Assembly (NCBI GenBank): GCA_036872755.1
Contig: JAVHNS010000015.1
Span: 744,001-808,000, forward strand
DNA from: Orbilia blumenaviensis
Taxonomy: Eukaryota > Ascomycota > Orbiliomycetes > Orbiliales > Orbiliaceae
Direction of reading: 5' to 3'
DNA length: 64,000 nucleotides
Within the stretch, counting starts at the first letter, position 1. Every line of letters starts with the position of its first letter. Under the pieces are notes generated by a model. That model had not been told where the DNA came from and did not search any database. It worked only from the letters and a program-made list of their open reading frames with translations. Shown here piece by piece: positions 34,742 through 46,694 of this stretch. The position numbers and the translations under genes are program-made.

Positions 34742-35134
34742 ATGGGGGGCTATTTGCTAAGCCCAATTCTGCTATTTCTCTCTACAATACCCTTGATCTC
34801 TACAGAAACGATTACTGAAACTTCCTACGTTACCGTAATACCGACAATGACCCACAGTACAGGATTCTCATGCTCAGAACCGTTGCCATATTGCAACAAT
34901 GCCGATTTCCTCCTCGATAAAGGAATTTTCGGTAATAAATCCACGCTTGAGAAGATGAAGCAGTTACCAAAGACTACAATCTTGAAGACTATAACTGGGG
35001 ATACAAAGACCAAAACACGATTAGTTCCCAAAATATTAACGGTTCGGAAGACAGTTTATACGACGACTTTCGTGGCGTTGGTGGTGCCAACTACCGAGAC
35101 AAGGATTTCCGGAAGCATTATCTTGTCGTTCTAA
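34742..35134 (+). CDS. small secreted Thr-rich protein
   Basis: Uninterrupted ATG frame of 130 aa. The N-terminus M-G-G-Y-L-L-S-P-I-L-L-F-L-S-T-I-P-L-I is a clear signal peptide. The mature part has a Thr/Val-rich start (T-I-T-E-T-S-Y-V-T-V), one cysteine pair (C-S-E-P-L-P-Y-C), a Lys-rich middle and a hydrophobic end (S-G-S-I-I-L-S-F) that could be a GPI signal or simply the terminus. No family recognised; a small secreted or cell-wall-associated protein is inferred. No intron needed, so support rests on the signal peptide and codon pattern. Confidence 0.5.
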   Translation: MGGYLLSPILLFLSTIPLISTETITETSYVTVIPTMTHSTGFSCSEPLPYCNNADFLLDKGIFGNKSTLEKMKQLPKTTILKTITGDTKTKTRLVPKILTVRKTVYTTTFVALVVPTTETRISGSIILSF

Positions 35135-35922
35135 GTTTTCATAGGTCATGGCGAGTGGAACTTAGGCATTATCTGGTAGATATTTAGGAGCATATTGAAT
35201 ATCTGGATTCGCGGAATCTCACGGCGGCCGTTTCGGGGCGTTCAGAGCTGGCGACTGGATTTAGCGTTTCTGAAGAACTCGAGCTCTAGAAATGTCAGGC
35301 TGAGCTGTATCGGTATCAGTATTTGTATGTGAACAATTGCCTAAACGCAGTCTATTGTTCTAGCAGTCTAGATGTTTTGTAGGTGATATACCCACTATAG
35401 ACCTTCGCTGCATGTCCAAGGGGCGGTGTACCAGACACAAAAGAATCCCTGAATTAATTCCCGAACTGTTTTCAATTACAATTTTGTAGTTTAGATAGTG
35501 CTTCCACATGAGGTATGGTGATTTTATGATTGAATAGGGTTATATCCCTTTGAACTTAGCAGCTAGGATACCAAATGGACGGGGTTTGCTCCGGCTACTA
35601 TAACTTAAGCGGCTATGCGTTCTGCGTAACTGCCTCCCGCAACTATCGCTAAGAGTCGTTGATATACAATTTAAGTACCGTGCGATGGGTTCTTTACCTT
35701 TAATTGGAAAGTTTTACTATTTAAACCCTCCCACTAACTTCAGTTACGTTTCTTTCTTCTCTCCACTACCATATTGTTCCTTCTCTACTAATCCCACGCG
35801 ATCGCAAACCTCTCTTCTAAGCCCTCCTTCCTCCTTGCCGTTCTAATCCTACCGAAGCATTCCTCCATCTAAAACCCACTGCTCTCTACAGGTTACCAAT
35901 TCATCTCCTTTATACTCAAAAT
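35135..35922. promoter_or_regulatory. intergenic region with C/T-rich promoter tract
   Basis: 35735-35900 is strongly pyrimidine-rich (TTTCTTTCTTCTCTCCACTA and similar), as is common near transcription start sites of filamentous fungi, and leads directly to the ATG at 35923. The earlier part (35135-35700) has no gene. Confidence 0.45.
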
Positions 35923-36868
35923 ATGTCGCTCATCATAGAGTGGCCCGAAGACCCGGAACCTAGCCATTTGGCCATCCTGAAGTCTCCATATCCAACTGCC
36001 ATGGAATCGCGGATTGATTCCTTCGCCACTAGTATCCGACAAAATATGGCTTTTATTAAATTTTGCGAACCGCCTTCTTCTACCAACTCCGAAGCCACCG
36101 ACTCCGAAACCAGCAACTCCGAGCACCAACCGGAAGAAGAGCGACTTGCCCTCCTCAAAAAGTATGTCCCCAAATCTAACTTAGCAATGATGTATTTTTT
36201 TCTGTTCAAAGTCCGACTGATGCTTTCAAAACAGCATCATCTCTGACCGTGACTACATGGATTTGGTCTGTGTCGTTGGCGGGCGCACCCGCCGCCAAGG
36301 GTTTCTTTGTCACCGAATCATCATTGGAAAGCAATCGCCAAATATAGCCTCTACTCTGGAAAGTACCAACCTTAGGGTACAGCTGCCCTTTGAAATCGGA
36401 CTTCCCTGGAAAATCACCGCGAATGGCTTCATTCGGGTTCTCGATTGGTGCTATAAGAGAACGGTCCCAACTGAAAGCGATTATTTCGCGGATTTGGCGC
36501 AATTGTACGTCGCTGCTAAGATCCTCGAGATAAACGCCCTTGCGGGGATGACTATGGAGATTCTTAAAAAGAAGGACTTTGCTTTTGAATTCGACCTTAA
36601 AAGATATTGCATCGACGACATACCCCCAGATATTGGCAAAACTCTGACTAAATTAAACGCCAGAAGGCATGTGGAACGCTTAAACGTCGTGTATTCTGTG
36701 ATGGGCTCCGATAAAAGTGGGCGAGATGATTCTATCCTCCTAGCTGTCAAGTCGGTTGCTGCTGTTGGAAAAACGCTCTACAGCAAGTATATTGCGAAGG
36801 GGCTCACCCATGGTCTCTTCACAATTGATCTTCAGCGCATCCTTGAGGTAGCCGACGAGCCCAACTAG
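35923..36868 (+). CDS. BTB/POZ domain protein (two exons)
   Basis: Model: exon 1 35923-36161, intron 36162-36234 (GTATGT donor, AAACAG acceptor), exon 2 36235-36868; 290 aa, frame kept. Residues 1-79 contain S-E-A-T-D-S-E-T-S-N-S-E and other Ser/Glu text. The BTB exon starts I-I-S-D-R-D-Y87-M-D-L-V-C-V-V-G-G, then F-L-C-H-R-I-I-I, and V-L-D-W-C-Y-K-R. The C-terminal half is helical and lacks a known domain. Intron phase 2 and the seven-codon distance to the aromatic-x-Asp are the same as in the other family members. The antisense frames across it are shadows. Confidence 0.87.
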
Positions 36869-38206
36869 TGACACAAAAGCAGAAATCTTGTACAGACGGG
36901 GGGTAGATCGTTGCAGACACATCGTGATACGAACAGGATACGCAAACATCCCAAAAGACATCGCGTTCTGTAAGCTTCCTATGCTTCTACTCAAGGTTGG
37001 CGCTCTAACTAATTTCAACTTTTCATCCCCCCTAATCGAAGGTGGTTATTGTTTCTTACAGTTCGATCCTACATAACAACGATTGAATCGAGCTCGGAAT
37101 TTCTTTAATACCCACGATATCTTGGTCCGACATGTCACATGACAACATGCCAACTCCGAAAGCTAGTTAATACTCCTGTATTCTAGATAATGGGATAGAT
37201 CAGAATATCACCCCCCGTTAATGCATCTTTAACTTTGACGTTCATGCTTACTTACTAGTTGTACGAAGGGACTTTTAAACAGATAGGGGCACTAGCTTAC
37301 TCCTCGTCTGAAACGGTTAACAACAAATGTTTAGCATTATTGAATGCAAATCCAACCGGTGGCAAAGCCCTGCCGCCACTAAATTGATGTCCGCACACGT
37401 CATTAAGACACCAAATATACACCCCAGCCTCCATTTAGAAGTTTTAAAACACACTGCAGGGTAGGTTACCTAGGGCCCTTCCGTGGAGATAACGGATGTG
37501 GCTTAAGCCTTGGTCACGACGCGATGGTGATCTTAGCAAATATTGAAACGTTAGAAGCACCAAGAATATGACGGTACTAGGTATTAGGAATAGAGATGCA
37601 ACGTGGAAGAGCTCTCTGGTGTAAAATTCTATCGGGTTATTTGTACTGCTTATATCTGGCCCTGGCTAACTAGGTAGTTGAACTAAACTCGCCACCAACC
37701 TTAAATATAGAAACAACACCCTTTTATCGACGGTCTTCTATCTCTGAGTTCCTCCAGATAAACTTCCAGGCCTCCGTCTCTGAAATTATAACAGTTGTTC
37801 GCAATGTCAACTCTCAATAAAAATCACAATATCCGCCGAGGTAGCAATTTTACAGTACTCCCCCGAACAAATTGCTGATCACAAAGCGATGGGCTACCAG
37901 AAAACTACTGGGTTATCTGGCTATTTCTGCCACTGTTGGAATTGGAATCAAATCTCTGCTTCGTACCACTTCGCGCAGTCGTGCCGCTAGGTATGGATGG
38001 GTTATATACCGTCAGGTCATCTATCGTCTACGGGGTCTACTACATATATCCCCCATTCACATCTCAGAATTTCCCCCAAATAAAGAAATGCGGGCGCCCT
38101 AGGCTCATAGATCTAAGAACTTAGATATAAGACTTAGCGCCAATTCTTAATCCTAATCAGAATATTTAAAACAAGTGGTGGATCAAAATCATTTAAATTC
38201 GTCACC
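36869..38206. other. intergenic region
   Basis: 1.3 kb without a supported gene. Frames at 37872-38124 start without ATG and have no recognisable content. Confidence 0.5.
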
Positions 38207-40307
38207 ATGCGAGTTTTCCAACAGTTGCACTTTGTCTTAGGGTGCTTGTTTCTATACCCAACCTTTGGAGCGGCTTTGGAGAGGGATGAGATATTTCATC
38301 GACAGCTGAAAATAGGAACGGTGGACCAAATTACAGAGCGATATATGTGTATTGTTCATAATATTTATAGACGCGACTTGAGCATAAGACAGAGACTGGC
38401 ATCGCTTCTCCACCCTATCCTCGTACCCCCAAGGCGGTCGAATCTACAATGGATAGAAAGCCAACACCTTGGAATTTTTGCGGTATCGATGGAAGTTCTA
38501 GCGACGGTCCCAGGGGAGAGTTACTGGTTTAAAGATCAGCGACTTACGGACTTAATGGTGCGATATCCTCGTTGAAACGTGTTATCTACGTGTCCCCCTT
38601 TCCATTCGATCGTTCTCCCCACAGATCTATTCTTTTGCGAATTATATTAATAAGGATATCTGAGGTGGTAATAGTTATCAGGCTGCGATAGAATTAAATC
38701 GGAGGTAATCACAGCCCGAATGGGAGTGCCTCGCCTCCAGCTACAGGATTTCTACAGTAATCAAACTTATGAAAGAAGTGGCGCAGTTCGGCCTCATCAT
38801 GCGGGTGATGATGAAGTTACCAGCTACGATTATAACGATTTCAAAAATAAATTGGTTGGCTTCTTCAAGCAACCATTCGGGGACTACTACTCTCGGGTAC
38901 TGGCTGCTGCCCCAGTCGAAGAACGGTTTGTTAATACTGTGCAGATCGATCTTACTCCACTTTCGCAGCCTCCGGGGACTACTTCGAGGGACTTGCAAGG
39001 CACCTTCTGGGACTTTAAGTATTCTGGGCGAGGGCAACTGGTTTATATTTTGGATGGAGGGTTTGATATTAATCACAAGGTAGAGACCGTGTCCATTCAG
39101 ACACAGGCGGTCCATGCCCACCGGCAGAAACTATATATAGCACCCTGGGTCGGGCTAACCATTCGAAAAATCAGGAAACCCGGTCCATTAAAGTAGAAAA
39201 AATGATCTTCCCAGGTTTTTTTCCCGCCCAAGACGGATTTACTGGTGCTAGCCCTCATAACGTCGACCACGGAACAGCAATGATGGCGAAAATCGCCGGG
39301 CAAACCACGGGCGTTGCGACAAATACAACTCTCGTATTGGGCAGACTCTCTGATGGCGCTGGGTACTATGGACCTGATACAGCATTAGATCTTTTACTTA
39401 AAGTCTACGACGATATACGCACGCGAGATCCAGCGCAAGCTTGCATAATTTCAATGTCCTATACTTTCCCCACGGAAAGACGTCAACCAGGCGCTGACTT
39501 CGGAATTTCGGACGAAGATTACTTTTTCCATGTTGGAATGGGTGACCAGGTAAAATATTTCGTATTTCAGAGGGGCGTCCAAGAGATGCTCGATGAAGTT
39601 ATTGACCGTATTATGGAACTGCCCAATACGTTCTTCGTTACCGCCGCTGGAAATGATGCCCCAGTAAGTCCCATTCCCAGGTTTCTACGAACCGATTTCT
39701 CGAGGCTACAACTTGCTAAGTTATACTAAATCATAGGATGTTCCCATAAGCGACTCCCCAGCAGTTCTTGGTAGCAAATATTACGAAAAGCAACCGAGAT
39801 TTATCGTAGTTGGGGGCTATAACCCATTGGATGGCGAGAGTATTTTTCAAAAGGCCAAATTTGTGGAAGTTTCGGCGCCAGCCCGCTTCGTAAACGCGCC
39901 AGTTCGTTGGAAAAACGGTGATTATGAGGATTGGACTTTGAAAACGCCGCCGGAGGCCACATTTGACTTTTACAGCAAGCATGAATTTACTGCCGCCCGT
40001 GGGACATCATTAGGTGAGCCTGGATGCATTAGACCTGCAGAACAAACAATGCTATAATAATCACTAACCTAAAAATATAGCTGTACCAGCAGTTTCTGGA
40101 ATGATCGCCGCATGGCTGTCGATAGGCTTTAAGATCGAGGATATAGCTCCTCTAATGAAGAGGTTAGCGTATGAGCGAATCCAAGGCGGGCCAAAGGTCC
40201 TTTACAATGGCGTTCCTATCAGCCGGTGGCCGAGAAAACAAAGGCCCTCATGGTATCCTTTCAAAAGCGCGCCGCCGCCGCCTAAAACGTTAGATTTTAC
40301 AGCATAA
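38207..40307 (+). pseudogene. secreted subtilisin-like serine protease, probably disrupted
   Basis: Exons: 38207-38557 (signal peptide M-R-V-F-Q-Q-L-H-F-V-L-G-C-L-F-L-Y), a block at 38625-38707, then a block to 39079, 39175-39663, 39737-40013 and 40081-40307. The last four join in frame with GT-AG introns. Subtilase features: catalytic Asp in Y-I-L-D-G-G-F-D, His in V-D-H-G-T-A-M-M-A, oxyanion Asn in F-V-T-A-A-G-N-D, and Ser in R-G-T-S-L-A-V-P-A (split by the last intron). The block after exon 1 reads I-Y-S-F-A-N-Y-I-N-K-D-I, then an in-frame TGA (38661-38663), then G-G-N-S-Y-Q-A-A-I-E-L-N-R, and shifts frame before M-G-V-P-R-L-Q. I found no splice that avoids both lesions. It is either a recent pseudogene or a model I could not solve. 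Confidence 0.65.
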
Positions 40308-41067
40308 TTCCTAGTCACGTATATTACGAGTAGACTCTGTTCTCTTTGAATTCCGTATGTATATTAGAGTCTCTTCAGAAGAAGCTTTACCTTTTATCCG
40401 TGTGTTGGCACTTATACTTTTGTCTTTATCGGTGAAATATTGGACTCGAACGCTTCATTCGCCGTTTGAGATAACCATCCTCGCCTCGCTTTGTATAATA
40501 GCTATTACAAGAGTTTTTTTAATCCCAATATATATCTGCTCTAGCTCTGCGGATGAAATTGTATTGCAGCTGCTCGCACATGTATACAATGCATGGCACG
40601 GCCTTAATGGCGACACTCCGCGCCAACACGCAAAATACTACACCTAACTTGCCGAGGTTCCCCGTTAGTGTTGGTAACAGCGCTATTGTGCAGCTATTGT
40701 GCATGTGGCTCGAGGTCCATCCTATTAACCCGATATCTTTCCGAAGCATGCATATGTGACCGTAAAGGCAACATCAAGATGGCCATTTCATACCGCCTTC
40801 CCCACACTTTCGGCCTGTACGCTTTCTAGAGTTAAGAAATGTAGTTAGGATTGGTATCGATACTTGATAGGCCCCAATACGAAGCCAGCCGTTACATTTA
40901 GGGGTTTGCGATTTTGGACCTTCGTCGGCACCGGGATAGTTCTTTCTTATGCGGGGTAGCTTTTATGGGGTATATAACTGGGCGGTGTCCTCTTGAGTCC
41001 CTATCCCATGGATAAGGCCATTAATCATTCCATAAAATTTATGCATTCCCTCGACGAGTAGAACAAG
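40308..41067. other. intergenic region
   Basis: A 96-codon hydrophobic frame at 40357-40647 overlaps the region just after the subtilase; it has an ATG but no recognisable family and is not called. Otherwise empty. Confidence 0.4.
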
Positions 41068-42597
41068 ATGTTACGAAAGGAACGGCCATCCGCTTCTCAG
41101 CTTTCTAGCTGCCATAAAACCCGTCCTTTTGACCCCGAAACAGATACGACAGAAATCGATGAAACGATGCCGCAACTAGATCTTGATTCACTAGTCGACG
41201 ACATCAGAGTCGCTTGTCATTGTGGCGCAAATACCTATTCATTCCTCGTCTCGACCCCCCTTAAGCGGAAGTACACGCAAATCAAGGTCTGCCAGTGCAC
41301 TAACTGTCGCCTCCAAACGGGTAACCTTGCGGGTTGGTACATCCAGGCCCCACAAAGACCATTTGAACCAGAAACTCCACCGGCTAGTTTAACTGCATAC
41401 GCCGTGGAAGATGGTTTGACGCACTACTTTTGCAATAAATGCTCTTCGAAATTATTTCGCCGAGAGGAGAACGCTTCTCAGCCAGAGCAAGAATTCTGGC
41501 TTTTTACAGGTTGTGTGACTATACCTACGAAAGCGCGTTTCCAAATCGGGTTCATTTGCTGCGTTGATAGGGAATCTGATGGGGGACTTGCAGCCTGGTT
41601 ACCCAATGTCGAGTACCGCGATACAAAGGATGCAATAATTACTACTGAGGATATGCAGAACATGGAATCTCGTTTAGATCCTCCAATCGGTCAGGAAAGC
41701 GAGGGGAGCGAGGAGCGCCAAGTAACAGAAGAAATTAACGACCGTGAGAGAAATAGGCATAGCAACGCCAATCAGATTACCGATGGATCTCAAGTTGCTT
41801 TTAGTGATAATGGGGAAGACGGAGATAGCGACGAATGCAGAGAGCCCTCCTCAGCCCCCCGGAATAGCGTGGATAGTTTGGGGAGCGAAGCGAATTGGTG
41901 TGGCGAAGATTATGCTGGCAGGCTGATGGGCAGATGCCATTGTATGAAAGTTCGGCTTCGCCTTAGTCGACAAAAAGGGGCGATAGAGGAGCGAGAGCCA
42001 TACACCATCGCTGGTGATACAGACCTTGTTATCCCTTACTGGTCACGTGAGCACATCCGACCGACACCTTCCATGGACCTTACTCCTTGGTGGACTCGGG
42101 AAAGCCACCCTTACTATGAAGGAAAGAGGTTTTTGGGTGGCCACTGCACTTGCAATTCCTGCAGGACTATCGCAGGAACCGAAATCCAAAGTTGGATATT
42201 CGTACCAACTCGGTGCATAGAAATACTTCTCCCGGATGGTGATGTTATTTCGTGGCCAACCCGCCAAGAACTCTCTCGTGGTTTAGACGAGAGGCTTTTG
42301 GATATTATAGGTTTTTATGATTCTACCCCTGCCAATCCAGCCGAGGGCGTCCATGAATGTACTAGGGGATTCTGCAAGAAATGTGGCGCAAATATATTCT
42401 GGGACAGTTCAGAGAGATGGAACCTGGTAGATTTATCGGCTGGATTGTTCTCGGCTAGGGGTTTTAAGGAACAGCGCTGGATCGAATGGTGGACCAATAG
42501 AGTGAGTTATAAGGAGGATCCCGAAGGTACTCCTAGGCAGGATATAGCAATATTGTTGGAGAAGGGCCTCAAGGAATGGGATGAGAGACAATACTAG
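41068..42597 (+). CDS. tandem CENP-V/GFA domain protein
   Basis: Single exon, 509 aa. Two complete sets of the seven-cysteine pattern of the GFA (glutathione-dependent formaldehyde-activating enzyme-like) fold are visible. Set 1 is C50-H-C52, C75-Q-C77-T-N-C80 and C122-N-K-C125. Set 2 is C290-H-C292, C360-T-C362-N-S-C365 and C436-K-K-C439. Each domain would bind zinc. Between them, residues about 195-285 are acidic and probably disordered. Fungal genomes carry many GFA proteins, mostly of unknown substrate; catalytic activity on S-hydroxymethylglutathione is uncertain and should not be assumed. The ATG at 41068 is the first; Met34 (41167) would also leave both domains intact. Confidence 0.85.
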   Translation: MLRKERPSASQLSSCHKTRPFDPETDTTEIDETMPQLDLDSLVDDIRVACHCGANTYSFLVSTPLKRKYTQIKVCQCTNCRLQTGNLAGWYIQAPQRPFEPETPPASLTAYAVEDGLTHYFCNKCSSKLFRREENASQPEQEFWLFTGCVTIPTKARFQIGFICCVDRESDGGLAAWLPNVEYRDTKDAIITTEDMQNMESRLDPPIGQESEGSEERQVTEEINDRERNRHSNANQITDGSQVAFSDNGEDGDSDECREPSSAPRNSVDSLGSEANWCGEDYAGRLMGRCHCMKVRLRLSRQKGAIEEREPYTIAGDTDLVIPYWSREHIRPTPSMDLTPWWTRESHPYYEGKRFLGGHCTCNSCRTIAGTEIQSWIFVPTRCIEILLPDGDVISWPTRQELSRGLDERLLDIIGFYDSTPANPAEGVHECTRGFCKKCGANIFWDSSERWNLVDLSAGLFSARGFKEQRWIEWWTNRVSYKEDPEGTPRQDIAILLEKGLKEWDERQY

Positions 42598-44747
42598 TTG
42601 GGAGCCCAGATGGCGCCATGGCTAGCGTATTATCATGGCTTACAGTAGACGATACCACAAGAGGGAAAGCCAGATCCTAGTTTTAGGCTTTGTGTATTGT
42701 ACCAGTTCACTCCTCGAGCGAATTTTTCCTGTTCGCCAATCGAAATTGAGCTGCGGAGTTACTTAACTCCTGAATATATTGCTAGGTTAAGGCAAATGCA
42801 ACTAAATCGCTCGTATACTCCATATATATTGTGCAGGAATCATCAGAAGAGCTCGCATGTGGATTAATAATTACTGAGGCCGAAATCTATGGAATCAACA
42901 GGAAGATTCTCTCTAACCACAGAACTCGTGCGGTAGGCGTACCCAGCTTTTCTTTTTCAGATAGAATAGGATAGCGCTGCGGCGATCGATTTTTCGTATG
43001 CTACTGGTGCACCAATGTACTGAAACTCTGGTCCCTTAATTCGATACCTTCTCGACATTGTCACAGCGTTGGTACACCAATGTTTAAACGTTTGCCAGGC
43101 ACATTTTTATTGCGTTAGCCTCGGGGTATTAGTTTCCGTTTCGGTCTCAATGCCATTGCGCCGGGGATAACAAACATGCCTAGGAAGAGCTGAACACATA
43201 TGTATTCTGAACAGCGTCAGGCCTACCTAGATGCACTCCCAATCCAATGCCCTGGTACGGCTAACTATTTCGGTCAGAATCCCGTATCGTTAGCGAATTT
43301 TACTGTCTAGATTTGTAAATTTTGACTTTCTACCTTTGCCACAGTTATCGTAAAGATACAACAGGTATTCGAATATATTCATATATTTAGTCGCTTGTAT
43401 TCACTGGGAGGGATCTAAGAGCCCATTGTCAATGCGCAGCGGCCAACAGTATAACTAAACTTCATAGTCTTGATTGCTTTCCGCCATTCCAACCGTACAG
43501 CCGTCGATTAGTAATATATATAAAAACGGTAAGGAAAACAGGACAACCCATGTGGAGTATACTAGTATATGGATTTTTTTTTGTTATATGACGCAGGATA
43601 CCAACGTCCAACGTTAGACATACGTTTCGCAGTTTATACGCCGCCTCTAGTCAGATCGCTGCCCTATGTTCGTGCTCATAGACACACAGTATATCTGCCT
43701 CTGAAACTTCTCCACCAACCCTTAATTCTAGGGTCCCACTATATATAGATCAACAGGCTTTTCACCGGCAAATAAGTAACTAGTATGTATAGGTACTTGT
43801 GCCTAGGAAGTTATTATGACAAACTCAAGCGATGTGGGGAAGAAACGAAGAATTTCCATCCGTCGGCAAGATCCGGAGTTTAGATGGCGTTATATCCACG
43901 ACTTAATTAGCACGGCTGCCACAATTGGCTTCCAGCGGCTGCAAAGGCTCTTATCGCCGCATTTATCCTGTATAAGACATCGACTTTGAATCAAGCCCCA
44001 CACTTTTGGAGAATGCATTTGCATAGGGGTGCAACATTACCGATAAACTTAATATAGGTGGTTGAAACTTTGATCGCGACTAGGATTTAATTATGCTGGA
44101 GGGCCATCGCCTAGCTATAGTATCGATATCGATACCGTCGTCTAGCTATCTAGTTGCCTCTCTACGAGAGAAAAGTTTTGGGAATCTAGAGGGTATATTG
44201 GAAGCCATACACATTCGACTATTTGCTTGTCTATGTGCCGTCCTCCTCGTGGCATCTCAATCAATCAATGTGAAATGCTTCGAAAAAACCTGACCTAGGG
44301 CTGGCTCGAGCTCTTGAGGCCCACAGATGAAGCGGGTGGCAACGCCAACAAGGTCAACACAAATGATCGTGGGAATGAATCATCCAAGTCCAAGTCCAAG
44401 TCCAAGTCCAAGCCAAAATGTCCTCGGAACTGGTTACTATCTAGTCATCGGTCCGAAGCTCTCTCACGTGGGCCTCTACAACCCATATTTCAAAGCAAGC
44501 TACCAAATCCATTGTTATCGCAACCCCACAATGTTATCAAAGATGGCACTAGTTAACTACTAAGTCATTGGGTAAGCATCCTCAAAGAGCTTAACCCCGG
44601 ACAATACCCACCTTCACCCCGCACTTCAGAATCCGGGGAACAATGTTTCGGTTATATTTACCCCAGCATCCCCACAGATAGGATGTCTGTTTCCTGGAGA
44701 AGGATATGCTTTGAATCCTTTGTCCGCTCAGCACTCAACCAATCAAC
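42598..44747. other. 2.1-kb gene-poor region
   Basis: No supported gene. An uninterrupted 57-codon ATG frame at 43816-43989 (basic start K-K-R-R-I-S-I-R-R) is the only notable small ORF. A hexanucleotide microsatellite lies at about 44385-44414. Confidence 0.45.
44385..44414 (+). repeat. (AAGTCC)n microsatellite
   Basis: About five uninterrupted copies of a hexanucleotide, starting after ATCATCC. It lies in non-coding sequence upstream of the P450 gene. Confidence 0.8.
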
Positions 44748-46618
44748 ATGGCTCTGATTCTAATTTTGATCGCTGTAGCGCCGCTGCTTGGGCTTCTGCA
44801 ATTGTTGTACACCAGATATAAGCCATATCTTCGTAGAATACCGGGTCCATTCGTCGCATCATTCACAAATGCCTGGAGATTGAAAGCAAATTTGAGCAGG
44901 AGGCCAGAACTCATACACAAGGCCCTGCACAAAAAGCATGGAGATCTGGTCAGAATTGGTCCAAATTGCGTGTCGGTAGGGGCCGCAACTGAAGTCAAGA
45001 CCATCTACGGGATCACAAGATTATTTCAGAAGGTACTTAAATATATTTTTTTTTTTTTTCAGGCTCGCGACCGAGTGCTTTTGTGATTCATACGTTGGCT
45101 AAACATTTCGCCCGGTGGTTTGCGAAATTAGTCAAAATTCTACCCTGTTACGCGCCCGATTGCTGCTGGAAAAGAGGTCCTCGGAGTCTTCGATGTTACA
45201 TCTGAGGAGTTGCATAAGAATCTGAAACGTCCTATTGGACATGCATACGCCATGAGTACTTTGCTCGACTACGAGCCATACGTCGACAGCACCGTCCAGG
45301 TCTTACAACGCAGGCTTGAGGAGTTGTATGTTAACAAGGATAAAGTCTGTGACTTGGGCGAATGGCTTCATTGGACCGCCTTTGATGTAGTTGGCGAGAT
45401 GACCTTTAGCAGACGTCTGGGATTTCTGGAGCAAGGAAAGGATGTTGATGGTGTTATCGAGGGGACTCAAGGACAACTGGATTACTTAGCAGTCATCGGA
45501 CAAATGCCCTTCCTTGGTATGAGCTCCGGAGAAGACCTTCGCAAAACTGGTTATATGCTAATTATTGGGCTAGATCACTTGCTTATGAAGAACCCGCTTC
45601 GAATCTGGTGGAAAGGAAACCCAACTTCGCCTGTCACAAAGTTTGCGTTGAACTGTATGCAGCAGCGGCTTCAGGAGAAAGAAAAGGGTGACAACAGCAA
45701 GCGAAAGGATTTCTTATCCAAGTTTTTAGATGCTGCAGATAAATACGAAGGCAAAATTCCCCGAGAACAGGTTATTGGATGGGCTGCCGCAAATGTTTTC
45801 GCAGGTAGTGATACTACGGTAATAGCTGCTACTGACTACCCCGACCGAGGGTCCACTTGCGCTAACACCGAGTTCTTTCTAGGCAATATCGCTAAGAGCT
45901 ATCATGTGTAAGTAAAATATTCTCTACCAAGAAAATGATCGTCAACATGAAGTATAGGCCAGCTGATGTGAAACTATTGTAGTTAACCTTATGAAATACC
46001 CGGCCGCTCTTCATACCCTACGGACGGAATTCGCTGATGCTGGCCTTTCTGCGACAACTATTCCCAAATACTCCCAAACAAATTCTCTCCCATACCTTAG
46101 TGCCATTATCAAAGAGTCACTTCGCCTCCACCCAGCCGTCGGAATTCTTTTGGAACGTATCGTCCCAGCCGGCGGGGTAACATTATGCGGCGAATTTATA
46201 CCAGAGGGGACAATTGTTGGGTGCAACCCGTGGGTCATTCATCACGATCAACGGGTATATGGTGCCGACGCGGAATTTTTCAGACCTGAAAGATGGATTG
46301 AGGCAACAGATGAGCAGAAGGCAGATATGGAACGATCTTATTTGGTTTTCGGCAGCGGCAAGCGAACATGCATCGGGAAAAACATCAGTCTTTTGGAAAT
46401 CTACAAAATTGTGCCATGGTTGGTTATGCGCTATGAGGTAAGTTTTTCCCATATGGTACCGTCTAGAAGTGCGTCCAGTCTTCTAACAATGAAAACTACA
46501 ATAGTTCCAACTCGTGCGGCCGAATGATGAGCTTAAGATCCATAATTCGTGGTTTGTGGGACAAACAGGTCTAGATGTCTATATAACAAGAAGGGATGCA
46601 GCGGATTGTGCGGTATAG
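44748..46618 (+). CDS. cytochrome P450 monooxygenase
   Basis: Model: 44748-45032, 45132-45818, 45883-45907, 45983-46437, 46505-46618; 521 aa, every join in frame, including a 25-base third exon. An N-terminal membrane anchor (M-A-L-I-L-I-L-I-A-V-A-P-L-L) is followed by the Pro-rich hinge R-R-I-P-G-P-F. The I-helix is A-G-S-D-T-T (319-324), E-x-x-R is E377-S-L-R380, the PERF-type motif is F-R-P-E-R-W (about 432-437), and the haem loop is F-G-S-G-K-R-T-C462-I-G. All P450 hallmarks are intact, so it should be an active ER-bound monooxygenase using a P450 reductase. It resembles the pisatin-demethylase-like fungal group by layout, but substrate and CYP family cannot be assigned from sequence alone. 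No biosynthetic core enzyme is adjacent. Confidence 0.93.
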
Positions 46619-46694
46619 AGTTCGACTAACATTACTTTTACCATATCCGCCGGGATCATATATCGCTAGAAGATTATAATTGAACATAATAGCG

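Noticed and set aside
40357..40647. 96-codon hydrophobic frame after the subtilase
   Set aside because: Hydrophobic AT-rich text without family, splice context or conserved features.
44748..46618. P450 as part of a secondary-metabolite cluster
   Set aside because: No polyketide synthase, peptide synthetase, terpene cyclase or other core enzyme lies in the window.
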